A stretch of 64,000 nt of DNA from Eudorina sp. 2006-703-Eu-15 (GCA_003117195.1 BDSI01000004.1:1297290-1361289), one strand, 5' to 3'. Numbered from the stretch's first letter, positions 24,801 through 36,612 are shown. Program-made: numbers and translations. Notes: generated by a model not told the origin, from the letters alone.

Positions 24801-25531
24801 GTTGGGCCAACAACGAACATGCGCTCCACAACATCGGTCAACGTCAAGGGGCGCAAACGCGCACTTGCATCAGCCTGGTCAGGGTTTAGCCAACATACAC
24901 CCCAAGACCGCCTCCTGCCGTACCAGGTGGGACACCCCAAGCGAATGGCTCAGTCGCGTGTGTCCCGCGCTGGGGAAGACGCGATGGGCGACCCCCAGCT
25001 GCTTAAGTCGGTCAAGACGCTGAAACTGCGGTGTGTAGATGATCGGTGCGCACCCAGGATGGAGGCTGCACGCATGGGTTAACAATAGGGCGGATGAGGG
25101 AGGGGTGTACGGCAGAGCGTCGAGGGCTGGAGTGGATGGCAACTCCTCGTCAAGTATTACATGAACGGGAATGGATGGCACCTATCACACCAGAAGAAGC
25201 CGCTGTGAGAGTCTCGCTGCATAACTTGCGATTGACACCCAAAAGGCTTGCGTGAGTGCGCACATGGTCGACAAGAAGCACTCATCTCCATTTCGTAACC
25301 ATGGATTTCGTACCCTTATTCTCAACTTTTGGTGACCTACCGAAGTGTTCCGTGCACAGTGTCGTCGAGAACGACGGCGGCTTTAATCCAAGCGTCGAGA
25401 AGATTGTCCGCCTGCGGGCTAGCCTCTGCGTGGGTAGTATCTTGTTCTTGCTCTCCATTATTAGCTGCTTGGGACAGAAAGGGTTCCCCGTCGTCCTCGT
25501 CCCATTCGTCGACTTGCGGTAAGTGCGACAT
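18870..25531 (-). CDS. SAMHD1/VEN4-like HD-domain deoxynucleoside triphosphate triphosphohydrolase
   Basis: Fourteen exons: 25531-25341, 25065-24924, 24676-24589, 24111-24030, 23587-23516, 23256-23143, 22778-22676, 22237-22137, 21890-21800, 21218-21186, 20677-20501, 19869-19741, 19500-19414, 19115-18870. All are in phase: 551 residues, or 572 from the ATG at 25594. The family converts dNTPs to deoxynucleosides and triphosphate, controlling dNTP pools. Visible motifs in order: DDTVHG (DPIHG equivalent), [20 protein letters not shown] (metal His), GLCHDLGHG (HD pair), [15 protein letters not shown] (catalytic His region), [13 protein letters not shown] (metal Asp), and a C-terminal LRVFVRKPE strand like the RVY(S/C)KK strand of SAMHD1/VEN4. 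No SAM domain is seen; the N-terminus is a short acidic stretch ([10 protein letters not shown]). The allosteric-site positions equivalent to human D137 and R145 read Y and D. Introns carry GGCGGA, CAG and CCCGC simple repeats. Confidence 0.9.
19196..19335 (-). other. Protein-like reading frame inside the last intron of the SAMHD1-like gene
   Basis: Within intron 19116-19413, on the sense strand, a frame reads [16 protein letters not shown], then [19 protein letters not shown], then FPSKET and a TAG stop (19198-19196). It is out of phase with the flanking exons: exon 13 ends and exon 14 starts in phase 0, and joining these two directly gives the better match to SAMHD1-family C-termini. It could be an alternative terminal exon, an exonised fragment or chance. 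Family not recognised. Confidence 0.3.
20411..20475. repeat. Copy 2 of the dispersed GGGCGGGCGGG/TTTCTAAACAC motif
   Basis: GGGCTTCTTG, CA-rich stretch, GCGGGCGGGCGGG, TTGCATTTCTAAACACAC. It lies in an intron of the SAMHD1-like gene beside an exon boundary (20501). Confidence 0.6.
20697..20794. repeat. GGCGGCGGA microsatellite in an intron
   Basis: About eleven copies of a 9-bp unit immediately upstream (sense orientation) of the exon whose acceptor is at 20678. On the sense strand it is a CCGCCGCCT pyrimidine-rich tract, so it may act as a long polypyrimidine tract. Confidence 0.85.
21637..21690. repeat. 15-bp tandem repeat
   Basis: GGGTCGGTGCCCCAC occurs about 3.5 times in an intron of the SAMHD1-like gene. 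Confidence 0.8.
24135..24275. repeat. Imperfect CAG/CAA trinucleotide tract in an intron
   Basis: Long run of CAG, CAA, TAG and CGG triplets. It lies in an intron of the SAMHD1-like gene, so it is not translated. Confidence 0.75.
24478..24531. repeat. CCCGC pentanucleotide repeat
   Basis: GCCCGCCCC-type run in the intron after the exon at 24589-24676. The sense strand is G-rich. Confidence 0.75.
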
Positions 25532-25599
25532 CGTCGGTTTTATTGAATGAATTTCAGGTCCGATGTCAAGATTATTGGTAACAAAATTGTTCATTGGGA

Positions 25600-27253
25600 C
25601 ATGACGTAGCGTATCCTGCCGCCAAGCCACCGCGTTCGCCAAATTGACACCTCAAGTCCGATTCAGCGCTGTCCAACGTTTCGCCTGTAGCGGTGCAGAC
25701 GGTGAGATGCAGGAAAAAGACTGTCTGGAGCTCTGTACCTCGACAGTAGAACCAGTACAGTCGGTTACAGCGGTTGGAATCGGGTACTGGTGACCCAACG
25801 ACCTTGCCGGCGGTGACCACTGACCAGTGAGGCTTCATGATCCAAACGGGTTGTGCTTGAGAATCGTGAGTCGCACCCACTTACACGGATGGCTGGCAGC
25901 TTGCCTTCACTGATGGATGGCAGCTTGCTGTCATGACCATCACGACCACGCACAGTCTGCCGGTTTGAGCGCTCCGATTTCCGCTATCATGGTAAAGTTG
26001 ACCGCGCCATCACCGAAACAGGAGAACCAGAGTGCGATTTGTTAGGGCACGCAGAAACGTTACGACGGGTCTTCATCCTGTCGTGCCAACGCCTGCCCTG
26101 CCCCGCCTGCCCTCGCTGCCTGCGCTGCCTGCATGCCCCATACGCAACCCTCGCTCAAAGCACGCACGCCTGCCTGCCATAAGGACGGCCTTCATGCGGG
26201 TGCGCGTCTTGGTTCGGTCGGGCACGTTCCAGTACATCGAAGGCTGCTTGCGATACGGTATTACTTGGTAACCGTTGCAGGGTGGACCCTTAGTTCCGAC
26301 CAGGCGTTCCAACGGGCCAAGACAGTTCGTAGGCGCCTCATAAACCCCTGATAGCCCCTGACAAAGACTGCGTACCCATCCACCATCACCCGGAAAGGGG
26401 TCATGACGCCATTCCGGGCAGCACACCAAGGTTGCTAGCGTGCCAAGATAGCCCCTCCTGGAAACCGCACATGATGCGCCGAGGTTATTTGGCCATGGCA
26501 GACCGCCCCGACACGATCAAAGCGGTCAACAAGCTTGCGGGTTTGCCTAATGATTGCTTTGCCTTATGCCACGCATCATCATCATCAAGCCGCTGTGGAC
26601 TTGTCTTGTAGATTGGCGACGGGTGAGCTTGTGTTAGCGCTAAACGCTGTCCTTCCTCGGAAAATCCCTGACCTTGTTGTATCGGGGCTTCCGTGTGCGG
26701 AGGCTCATAAATTCAAGTGAAACGCGCTGCAAGGGACTGAGAGCAGCTAACTTGGTACCATGCATGGTAGCGTTGACGAAGACCCAAGGGCCCACCAAAT
26801 CAGCCGCTCCGAAGCCCGCTTGCCACATGAACCGAAGGTGCCAGTCGTTGCACGATCGTATTCAACGTCCTATCTGTCAACAATAACAGAAGAAGTGCCT
26901 CTACTTGGTTCTCTTGTCGTATCCCCAACAAGATGTTAATATCAGCTGTGATTGTATAATGTAAAATTCCTGGGAGCCAGAAAAAAGCCAGGCAGATAAG
27001 TTTGCGTCGCGCACTTCAGCGGTGCACAAGTGAACCAGCAACGACAAAGTCGTTCCGTACGAGATACGTTTTACTTTCGACATTCTTCACCAACAAGTCT
27101 AAGTTATAGATGACTTGACGTTATGCGAGAAAACTTTTATGATTGACCAGGCACCCCGACGTGCACCTACTTTCATGCCCGGAAGCTGACCAACTCCTTT
27201 TAGAGACATCACTTCTTCCTAACCACGCGCAGCAATTTGAAGTTGCTAGCGCC
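25600..27253. other. Divergent promoter region between SAMHD1-like and MYB genes
   Basis: No gene supported. The two genes are transcribed away from each other, so this 1.6 kb should hold both promoters. No convincing TATA box was found at either end. Confidence 0.4.
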
Positions 27254-30200
27254 ATGGCTCAATGGTCAGCACATGAAGACGAGCAGCTGCGGAAGCTTGT
27301 CAAGGAGTATGGCCCCAAGAGGTGGAGTATTATTGCTTCGAAGCTCAAAACAAAAGGAAGTAAACAGGTAAAATGATATCGATGAACCGCTCGGCACTTT
27401 GCATCCTGTCTGTTCAGCTGCTGAAGCTCGTCATCATTTTTCACTTGCAGTGTCGGCGCCGTTGGAAGAATCACCTCAATGCGGACCTTAAGTCTGGTGG
27501 CTGGACAGCGGAGGTATGTGAAAACGCGAGGGGATAAGAGCCTGGCAGCTCGAAGGCATCGAATGCTGGCATGGGTCGAAGGCCGTCCGTTCTAAGGCCG
27601 TCGTTCCCGACACAGTTTAAAAAGCTGCACACAGCAGGGAACCTGATGAGAACATTTATTTGCGGGAATGTGAAATCCCTGTAACATTGTTATGTGTTCA
27701 CGTTGGTGTCCGCGATTTTCTCTGCTTGCAGGAAGACCGCATTCTTATGGAAGGCCATAGATTGTACGGTAATAAATGGACGGAGATAGCGAAAATGGTT
27801 GGAGGCCGTACCGATAACGCCGTCAAGAACAGGTAGGTTCAGGGGGGCCCGGCCAGGCACAGACGCGTGCAAGCGTTGGGGTGAGAGGCGGCAAGGTCCC
27901 TGCGCAGGCCATCTTCAGCCTCACCAGACATGATGCGCATCTAAGTTCCACGCGACCGTGCCTGCCGTCATCCGGTTTCCCCCATTCTGACCGGACGTGC
28001 GTCAGCACTCTTGACACAGCACACGAACAGGGGCCGGCTATTTGGGTCAAGCACTCTTAGACACCCTTATGGACCTGCGAAAGGCGGACGGGGTGCAAGA
28101 TTGCCTCAGGCAATGTATAAAGTGTGTGCCCCGCGCGGGCGGCTTGCTGTGCTCACCTGCGGCACGGCCACTCACAGGTATGCCGCAATATGCAAGCGCG
28201 ACTCCAAGGGCGCCGCACGCGGCGGCGCCGCGCGCGGCGGACGGGGCGGCCGCAAAGCTCGCGCGTCGGACTCCGACGCGGGCGCCAGCGACATAGAGGT
28301 GGAGGACGACTCGGACGAGGAGGACGTGAAGCGCACATCGTCCTCCTCTGTCAGCAGGGATCCCAGCCCCGTCCGCGGAGGAGGCCGCGGCCACGCGGCT
28401 GTTGACAGCGCAGGAAACCACTCCACACCTCCGCAGAGAGGAGCGCCTTCCCACTTGACAAGCCCGCCGCTCGCAAAGGCGGCGGCTGCGGCGCCGGCCG
28501 TGGATACCGAGGCCATGGCCTCAGTCGGGATGCGCAGCTCCGTTCTGGGTCGACGGCGGCAGGCCGGTGGCGGCAGCCCGCCGTTGCAGCCGGAGCCGGA
28601 GGCAGCTGGCCCTGGCAAGCGCCGGGCTGTGCAGCAGGTTCTTGGCGGCGGCGTCAGTCGGCATCCCGTCGCCACTACGCCGCAGACGCCGCTGGTGCAG
28701 ATGCCCCAGTTGCACCAGCCACAGGAGGCGCTGCTGGCCGCATACCAGCAGCAGCAGCAACATCAGCAGCGGCAGGTTCCGGAGCGGATTGGGCGATCTG
28801 GGTTGGCCACGGCTGGCGCGGGGCGGATGTTTGTGCCGGAAGAAGACGTCAGTGACGATACGGCGGAGGAGCTGTCACCGCCGCCGCCGCCGCGGCAGCA
28901 GCAGCATGTGCTAGAGCAAGCCGAGCTCGTACGTCGAGCGAGCAGCGGCGGGCGGGAGGTTGATGCGGTGGCATGTGGACAGCCGAAGAAGCTGCCGTTG
29001 ACGATCAACATTCCCAATGCGGCGAGCGCTGAGCCGCACGCTGTCCAGCCGCCCAGCGCCACGGCGACGGTGTACGGCATCGAGATCCGCGTTCTTAAGG
29101 TGCGCTTGCAGCTAGGGTTAGTTTTGGGCTCATGGCAGTGCGGGATGGATGGTGGGTATACCTTGCAGGTACAGCCTCGATTTTGATTGCCGCCGTACTG
29201 GATTTGATTCTGCCGTACGCTAGGGGATCCTGTCGTGCACCAGGGGATCTGGACGTCACACACAAGCGGGTCGGACTGCTGACGGGATGATGCGACGCGT
29301 CACGGCATGGGTCTGTCGTCTGCTGCACCCACATGACGTATCGCACCCATGTCGTGCTGACGTGGGATGGCAGCCGAGACCTCCGTACATGGAACATGGT
29401 GTGTCCCCGGATGGATGCCCCGTCTCAGCAACGTGTCGCGCACAAAACCCTCGAACCGCGGCCGGCCCCCAGGACCTGCTAACGCCCTGTGAGATCCAGT
29501 ACGCGCGCGAGCTGAACGACATGCAACTGCCGTTGCACATCAATGTCGACGAGGACCCCAGCACGCTGGCCGGGCGGGGCGGCGCACTGGTGCTCGAACC
29601 GCCCCTCACCACCAGCCGCCAGGCAGCGCAGAACGCCCTGACGGCGCTGTTCTCGCCCGGGAGCGCCGTCGGCAGTGCGGCGGCGGACTTCAACGACGTC
29701 CTCAAATGGTTCCAGACGGGGCTCACGCCGCGGAGTGCCTGCGGCGAGGACATCACGCCGCGGCTCATGAGTCGCATGGGTCTGACGCCCTGCGGGCTCA
29801 GCGGCAGCGGCCGCAGCGGGCACTGCGTCGAAGACGCGGGGATGCTGGGGACGGGGCTGACGCCCAAGTGCCTGCGGGACAGCGGCAGCCCGCGGAGCCT
29901 GAGCAGCGGTGGCGGTGGCGGCAGCATGGGCGGCCTGACGCCGCATCTGGCGGAGCTGTCGGCAGCGAAACGCGCGCGGCGGCAGATTGCGGTCGCTGCG
30001 GCCGTGGCGGCGGCGGCAAACGAGATTCCGCCTGCGTTGCAGCAGGAGCAGCGCCACGCGAACGCGCAGGCGGGCAACGGCGGCCTTCAGGGCGTGGGCA
30101 GCGGTGTGCCGCTGAGCACCGCCGGGGGAAGCGGGGCGACAGCGCTGGAGGGGATGACGTCGCCAGGCGGGATGGAATTACACGCGGGCCACCGGCAGCT

Positions 30201-30863
30201 GCTCACGAAGCTGATTCAGACGGCAGCCGCGGCGGACGCGAGCGCGCAGGGCGGGGGCGCAGCAGCAGCAGGCGGCGGCGGCAGCACCACTGGCGGCGCT
30301 GTCGGGGGAGCGGACGGTGGCAGGCTACGGTGGGTGTCAGGACAGGCAGGGGCAACAGGGACAGACGACGGAAGTGCGCACTGGCAAGGACGCACTTGAA
30401 ATTGACAGCCCGTCCGTTGCCAGCGACTGGTGTCCCCTGTTGTGGTAACCTGATGAGGGAAATTTGTTTACGAAACATGTGACCCGTGGGTCGTCAAGGG
30501 GCATGCGATCTCGTCTCTGGCATACATGCACACGTGTGGCTGAGGCCTAGCCTGGTCGTTTGCGCAACCGTGCCCCCATGCAGGAACGAGTTGCCCTCGC
30601 CATCTGCGGGGCTCATAACGCCGGAGCCGCTCCCTGGGCGCGGCTCCTTGACGCGAAACATCAGCGGCGCGGCGGGGCCCGACGCGGACGGCGCGGCCTA
30701 TCCCGGCCAGCAGGTCAGCGGCGCACCATCCGCGGGCGTCGTCGTAATGCCGTACTTCTCGCAGCAGGAGCTGCTGTTGCTGCTCGAGGTGCTGAACTCA
30801 GACGACCTGCAGGCGTTACCACCACCGCCGATGACAACGACTGCGACAGCGACACAGCAGTGA
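27254..30863 (+). CDS. Two-repeat MYB transcription factor, FOUR LIPS/MYB88-like
   Basis: Six exons: 27254-27367, 27451-27513, 27732-27832, 28178-29099, 29473-30329, 30584-30863. They join in phase to 778 residues. The start is the ATG of MAQWSAHEDEQ at the first MYB repeat. Repeat 1 carries regularly spaced Trp (QWSAHEDE, KRWSIIASKL, CRRRWKNHL). Repeat 2 carries GGWTAEEDR and NKWTEIAKMVGGRTDN, ending AVKNRYAAICKR, where the usual Trp is Tyr. Plant FLP/MYB88 likewise has a non-Trp aromatic (KNRFTTLCKK), which with CRRRW and the C-terminal FSQQELLLLLEVL suggests that subgroup. The long low-complexity region (Gly, Ala, Gln) holds an acidic DSDEEDVKR segment and several LTP motifs. Expected to be a nuclear DNA-binding regulator. 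FLP limits late divisions in plants; the algal role is unknown. Confidence 0.88.
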
Positions 30864-31855
30864 TCTCCGGCCAGGCGCTCCGCGCATCTGCAGTCCGCCG
30901 AGCCCCTCCAACGATCCCTCGTCGCCCGTATGTAGCGCTTGGTGATAACTCGGTGAAGTTTGATACCGCGCGATGAGCGACATGGCCCTTGTGACCCCTG
31001 CGGGAATGCTTTGGGTGGGGCCGACAGTCCTGGCATGGGGGAGCCAAAGCCCGTGGGGCGGTACATATGGCCAGGCTCCTCGCTTGGCCTGATGATTGGA
31101 ACGAACGTCGCGCAACAACGAACGAACGTGGTAAACTGGTACTGCACCGCCGGTGAGCCTCTGTGACTGGCGGCATCGCGAGCGTTCGGCTCCACACGGT
31201 TCATGGGCATCTGAGTCGCTTCCACGAGGGCTACCGGGGGCCCTTTCGTGGGCACCTGAGCTGGTAGGCCGTCATCAGCGTCAGGAGGTGATGTGCTCGG
31301 GGGCGTCCCAGCGGCGGGTCGTGGCTGAACTTCTCAGCCGGAGGCGCCCGGTGCCCGAGGAGGCCTCCGGGCCTGAGAAGAAGCATGCTGCATGGTACAT
31401 GGCCTGGCGCCGGCCTGCGCCACGCCATCGTCTAGGCTCTTACTTCTGTTTGGACCAACATCGTTGGAACGCGCCGCGAAACGACCGTCGCGGTGGGTGC
31501 GGCGAGTTGGACAGCGGCCGACCGTGGTCGGCGCGACTCTGGTTCCCGGATAGCCGCGCGCGCGCACCGCTCCAGTCATTGTCGTGCGTGTCCTCAAATG
31601 GAACAGTGTCGTGTGTGTACATTTGTGTGATTGTCCCGCTCGGATCTCGTCCGACATGCGGCGAGCTCGCTCCGGCGCAACAACTGTACGAATGATGACG
31701 TTCATAAGAACCCAACACCTGGGTTTCAAAGGGTCCGCGGCAGCTCGACGATGTGCTCTGCAAGCGGGCGAGACGGTCGACGTGTGTTGCCGGGACCCGT
31801 ATGGGGATTGTGGCATCCCGGACAGTGGCTGCGCTGTATCATTTAACGTGTCTGT

Positions 31856-31880
31856 GATGATGATGATGATGATGATGATG
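31856..31880. repeat. (GAT)n microsatellite
   Basis: Eight uninterrupted ATG/GAT triplets in non-coding DNA. Confidence 0.85.
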
Positions 31881-32777
31881 TGAGCAATGAGGATTGGATG
31901 GCAGTGAGGATAGGCGCCGAAAGGCGCCTGATCAGGGGGGTCCCGCGGCCGACCGGAAACGCGTCTGACTTGACTGTTGCGGTTCTCAGCCCGGAAGCCA
32001 CGGCACTTGACGCGTCGCGTCTTCATCCTTGTCATGTCGCATGCCGTCATGTGGCCATGCCATCACTGATTTGTGCGATGTGCGTTCATCATGTCTGAAG
32101 TTCGGAGTTTGGCGGATTCAGTCGCCCTGCCTTGCGGCGGGGCGAGGGGGGGCTGGCGTGGAATGGGGTCCGGCCATGAGCGATTGTATCAACAGGGACT
32201 CGGAAGTCTACCGTATTGACAGCGTGTTGCGGGCGCATTGATCTGGGTCGCGGGCAGGGGGCACGGGATACAACGATTTATGTGCATTACCGGTACGTGC
32301 GCACCTCTTTGTGGGCAGCGTCGCCGTCGTGCAATGTTTAGCGAGACGGCGCCTCGTGGAGGCCAGAGCTTGGTACGCCTTGGATGTGCCAGGATATGTG
32401 ATTGCGTGGCCAACCGCCACGGCTTTGTTCAGGGTCGGTAGAGGAAGTCGAAAGAGAACTATTGCGTGGTACAGAACACGCTGTAACCGGCTGTAACCCA
32501 CACGGCTGTTACACCTTCCTACGCGCGGACTTGATGTACACGGAAACTGATACTTGCAAATCACATCACAGGGATCAAGCTCCGTAACGCGCGGCGCATT
32601 TGCAGCTGACTAAAGCAAGCTGTCCTGGTGGAGGCGGGGGTGCGTGGTACACGACCAGCCCGCCATCACGGGCAGGAACGGGCAAAGGCCCCGCCCGGGT
32701 GTAAAACATGGAATTTCAAACATGGAATTTCAGTACAATTCCGTAGGAAATCCAGACTGCCATCATTGCCATTGCAG

Positions 32778-32881
32778 ACCATCCGTATGGGAAGCATCGC
32801 TACAAGGGGGACCAGCACTTCAGCCAGTATAGCCAGTTCGCCCTCTTACGTCATACGGGCTGGTGCACTTTGCGTTGCACG
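32778..32881 (+). other. Possible upstream exon of the CxxCxxC protein gene
   Basis: After an acceptor (ccattgcag) the frame reads HPYGKHRYKGDQHFSQYSQF and ends at a weak GT donor in phase 0, matching the phase-0 start of the exon at 33114. It contains no start codon, so the true 5' end would lie further upstream. It could be chance reading of non-coding DNA. Confidence 0.3.
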
Positions 32882-33113
32882 GTGGAGAAGACTTTCTTCA
32901 CAAACCATTACGAGAGCTGAGTGAACTTAGCATTATATTGATGTAACCCATTTCGTTATTGCACGACGCGCGCGCCGGCGACTGGCGGAGCAATGCGGTG
33001 GTCAGGACGCGCCGAGCGGTAAGCCCTGCATCTTAGCCATGTTTCATCATTCTGGGTGGTATCGGCAGCTGCCTCGATGAGGTGTTGCTTTGGTTGTTGT
33101 GTCATACTCCCAG

Positions 33114-35819
33114 GCCATCCCAACGCGCGGGACGGCTTGCCGGTTTCGGGAGCGCTGCCTCGCGCTCAACGACGCGCCGCCCAGGCGGATGAAAGACAGT
33201 AAGTCGTGGCGTGGATAAATGACAGGAGGTCATGCGGGTCGGGAATTCAAGGAGTGCAAGGCGGGTGTCCTGCTTGGCGGCTGTCCCGCCGTTTCAACCG
33301 GCTTTCCCGCCGCGTCAACCCCTGCCTCGTTTATCGTGTTGACACCCCCGCGTCCTCACAATACGCGCCCACCCCGACACGCACCGAACGATAACGCGGT
33401 TGCATGGATCAAGTCGTAAAACGTTGGGTGCACGTATCATCATGTGCTGCCAGACGTGACCCACATGGGTGTTGGCGAACCTGCGCTTTTTGAAGTACCG
33501 ACGCTGGCTGGCATGGGTGATGTCCTGTTTAGGAGCGGCGATGAGTACCTGCGGCGTCGGCGGGGCCACGGGCCAGCAACCGTGCAGGCGGGTGCGGTAG
33601 ACGTCACAGGTGCGAGGGAACTTAGACGATGGAAGTGAGAGGCCTGTAGACAGCCATGGTGTGCCATGTGACTTGGATCGGACCCAGTCGATGTGGGTTG
33701 CGCCCAACAGGTGATACCGACACACCGTCGCGCCTCCGAGGTACAGCCAGGGCGCATCGGGTTCACGTGGTAGAATTCTGTAGCCTGTCAGGTGAGGAAT
33801 CCAATGCTTGTATGTGTGTAACGCGCTCCATTTCTTCTGTTGTACTGTCAAGAGCCACTCGTGCGACGCTTGCAGACGACGAGCTGGAGGATGAGGATTC
33901 ATTCCGTACGCCCGTGAAAAGACGGCGTCTCGGTGGATTAGGAGCAAGCTCGAACGGTGAGTGTGTACGGATATTGGCTTTGCTACTGGGATCAACTGCT
34001 GGAATCAACTGCTGGGATCAACTGCTGAGTTGGGTTTAGGATTTAGGGTTTAGGGTTTGCGGGGTATAAGTTGAGAAAGGAAAGAATGCGGGGTATGTGT
34101 TTACGTGTAGGCGGGGACGAGGGCCCCGGAGCAGGCATCCCTGCGCCGCCGGAGCCCCCTGGGTTCAATATGCTGGGTACGTCTTGCTCGTGCGACGGGG
34201 TATTGTCGATGGCATTATCGGCGCGCATGCTCTGGGATGCTGTCCAATGTCCGCCCGTAGTCGTAGTTTCGCATGCCCTTGTTCTGGTATGGCAAGTGTT
34301 ACAATTCGGTTATTCTCATGTGCAGGCTCGCCCGGGGCATCCACCCCGCCAGCCCCGCTCGGGAGCGTTCCCGTGCCAGGGGCTCCGCAAGCACAGCGGC
34401 AGCGACTGCGACAGCAACAGTCACAACAACAGCCACAGCCACAGCCACAGCAACAGCCACAACAGAACGGAGATGGGCACGCTGGAGTGCTGGCGGCTCA
34501 GGACATGGGTCATGTGCCCGTCACCGGCCGGAAGCGGGGGACGTATAATAAGAACAAGTGCGGGACGTGTCACTCGTGCTTGAACCCACAGCTACACCAG
34601 AAAGTGTTTGGGTGCGGGCATGGATCGTATTCGTCTCCCCGTGTCGCCGCCCCATCCGCCGCCGCCGCAACAGCCGCTGGTACCCGGTGGGCCCGTCGCC
34701 GCGCCAGCTGCGCAGCCCGCCCCTGCCAGCGCCGACGTGATGCAGCCCCCCGCCGCCTACGGCGCGGCCGCGCTGTCCCCGCCCCATCCGCCGCAGCCAC
34801 AACAGCCGCTGGTACCCGGTGGGATCGCCGCCGCGCTGTCCCCGCCCCATCCGCCACCGCCACAACAGCCACCACAGCCGTTGCAGCAGCCGACCCAACC
34901 GCCGCCGCAGCCGCTGGTGCCATCGGCCGCGGCCCCACACACGCGCACCCAAGTAAACGTGAGGAGCCGGCGAGGCCCGCAAACAGAATTGGGCAGACCA
35001 ATGGCGGACACAGCGGCGGGACCAGATACTGTCGCCCTGCGGGGGCCCAACGCCGTTCCCTTCGACCCCAGCTGCTGCGCCGATATCGACGAACTGCGCA
35101 TGCACTACTTCGGGCTGCAGGCGGCTTACTACGCATCGACGGCCGAAAATGTGAAGCTGCGCCGCGAGCGTCAGCAGATCGTCCAGCTCGCGCAAGCCGT
35201 GGTCAGCGCAGGTACCAGGATTGGGGCACTGTCAGACAGTCCCTCTCGTGCTCCAGCTCAGGCAGATGGCGGGGCGGTGGTAGTGAGTGGAGACGAGGAA
35301 CCCCACCTTGACGTCGAGCTTGAGGTGGAACGCGTCAGCGGGATGCCCTTGCGGGGTGACGTCGTCCAGGTGTTCCGGTTTCGTAACCCCAGCACAAACG
35401 ACGTTTACTTCTACCCACCCGACGTCCTTCGGCTGGCCGGTGTGGTCATTGACACCCAGCAGGCGCGAGACAGCAAACTCAACGGCCTCCGGAACTTCTT
35501 CCGTCGCAAGCGGGGGCTGGTGATGGTCAAGGCAGCGCGTCTGGGGTCCCTCAACAGCAAGGCGACGGCGAGCTTCGGTGATGCTGCAGACGGCGGCAAG
35601 TACTTCGCCGGTACCAAGGGCATGCGGATTCTCACACCTGAGCTAGTGGCCCAGCTGCTGGAGAACGACTATCATTTCGGACCGGGCACAGCTGGCAAGC
35701 TCGCGTGGCTATCCACCGCGCCGTCGGTTCCGCACGGACACTGGCGCCACTGCAGCTGGCAGCTGGACACCTTCAAACGGGCCGTGGTCGCGACAGCCGC
35801 GGAGGCGACTATCGAGTGA
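33114..35819 (+). CDS. Nuclear-type protein with CxxCxxC zinc motif, 5' end incomplete
   Basis: Supported exons: 33114-33198, 33855-33956, 34111-34176, 34326-34603, ~34674-35819. All are phase-compatible, giving 558 residues as modelled. Visible parts: a Cys/Arg segment (GTACRFRERCLAL), an acidic stretch (DDELEDEDSF) followed by a basic nuclear-localisation-like TPVKRRRLGG, a Gln/Pro tract (QQQSQQQPQPQPQQQPQQ), then RKRGTYNKNKCGTCHSCLNP, a short CxxCxxC element reminiscent of CXXC zinc fingers. The C-terminal ~250 residues are non-repetitive, with an EN-x-KLRRER-x-Q helix and a conserved-looking DVVQVFRFRNPSTNDVYFYPP block. I do not recognise the family. The fourth intron (34604-34673, 70 bp) is the least certain junction. 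A possible upstream exon at 32778-32881 is in phase. Confidence 0.6.
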
Positions 35820-36081
35820 TTGTGCACCTAAAGCGAGATAGAGTCCGAAAGCACGGGGAAATAGGATTAGACGACATGCCGCCGTTTGTTGTACGCTGGA
35901 TGTGCCACACGGGTCCAGTACGATGCATGCACGTGACTTGTTGTGTGTGTGTGCTGCTGCGTACCCGAGTTTGTTTCTGTTCATATCGTTTTAAAGCATG
36001 TAGCAAGGTCCGGCGTCGACAGTGAGAATTGAGGTACGTAACACGTGTCACAGTCCGGTCCGTCCGTACAGAAGTCCAAAC

Positions 36082-36086
36082 TGTAA
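36082..36086 (+). terminator. TGTAA polyadenylation signal candidate
   Basis: TGTAA, the usual volvocine poly(A) signal, lies about 260 bp downstream of the stop at 35819 on the same strand and would fit the 3' end of the CxxCxxC gene. Confidence 0.4.
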
Positions 36087-36612
36087 CATGTACAGTATTG
36101 TGTCCCGGGAGCCATGCTTGTTTGCAACCATACAGATACCGATATACGTAGCAAAGATCACCAAAAGCTCTGCCGTACATGCGTCTCTTCAGCTCGCTGC
36201 CGTCCCCAGATCCTTCCCTTGCACACACATCACGATTCACGAACCCTCCAGGAACCTACCCCCCTCACTAGGCCCCCGTGAGACTCGCGACATGCGAGCG
36301 CATCCTCTCCAGCACAGCCACGCGTTTCTCGTTCATGTGGTCCAAGACTGGAATTCCGTGTTTCCCGCCCGCGCGAGGGACCTCTCCAAACGGGAGCGAA
36401 GAACAGGAAACACATGAGCAGTTGCCGTACAGAAGTGGCGAGCATTATGGATTATGCATTTTGACAGCTCCAACACTAATTGTGCTGCCCCGCAAACAGT
36501 ATCCCAGTTGAACCTTTCCTGAAAAAAATTTTCAACTTGGTCAAATCGCTTGGCTTTGCAACACCCTAGCCGAGCCTGTGATTTTACCATAGCGACCTTT
36601 CAATAATAATCG

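Larger units (their letters stand above)
30864..33113. other. Region between the MYB and CxxCxxC genes
   Basis: Contains the MYB 3' flank, a (GAT)n tract at 31856-31880 and, near its right end, a possible upstream exon (32778-32881). Otherwise no supported gene. Confidence 0.4.

Noticed and set aside
28011..28177. Extending the MYB exon 4 upstream to the start of its open frame
   Set aside because: The phase-compatible acceptor at 28177 joins KN to RYAAICKR, completing the MYB repeat; the upstream part is intron.
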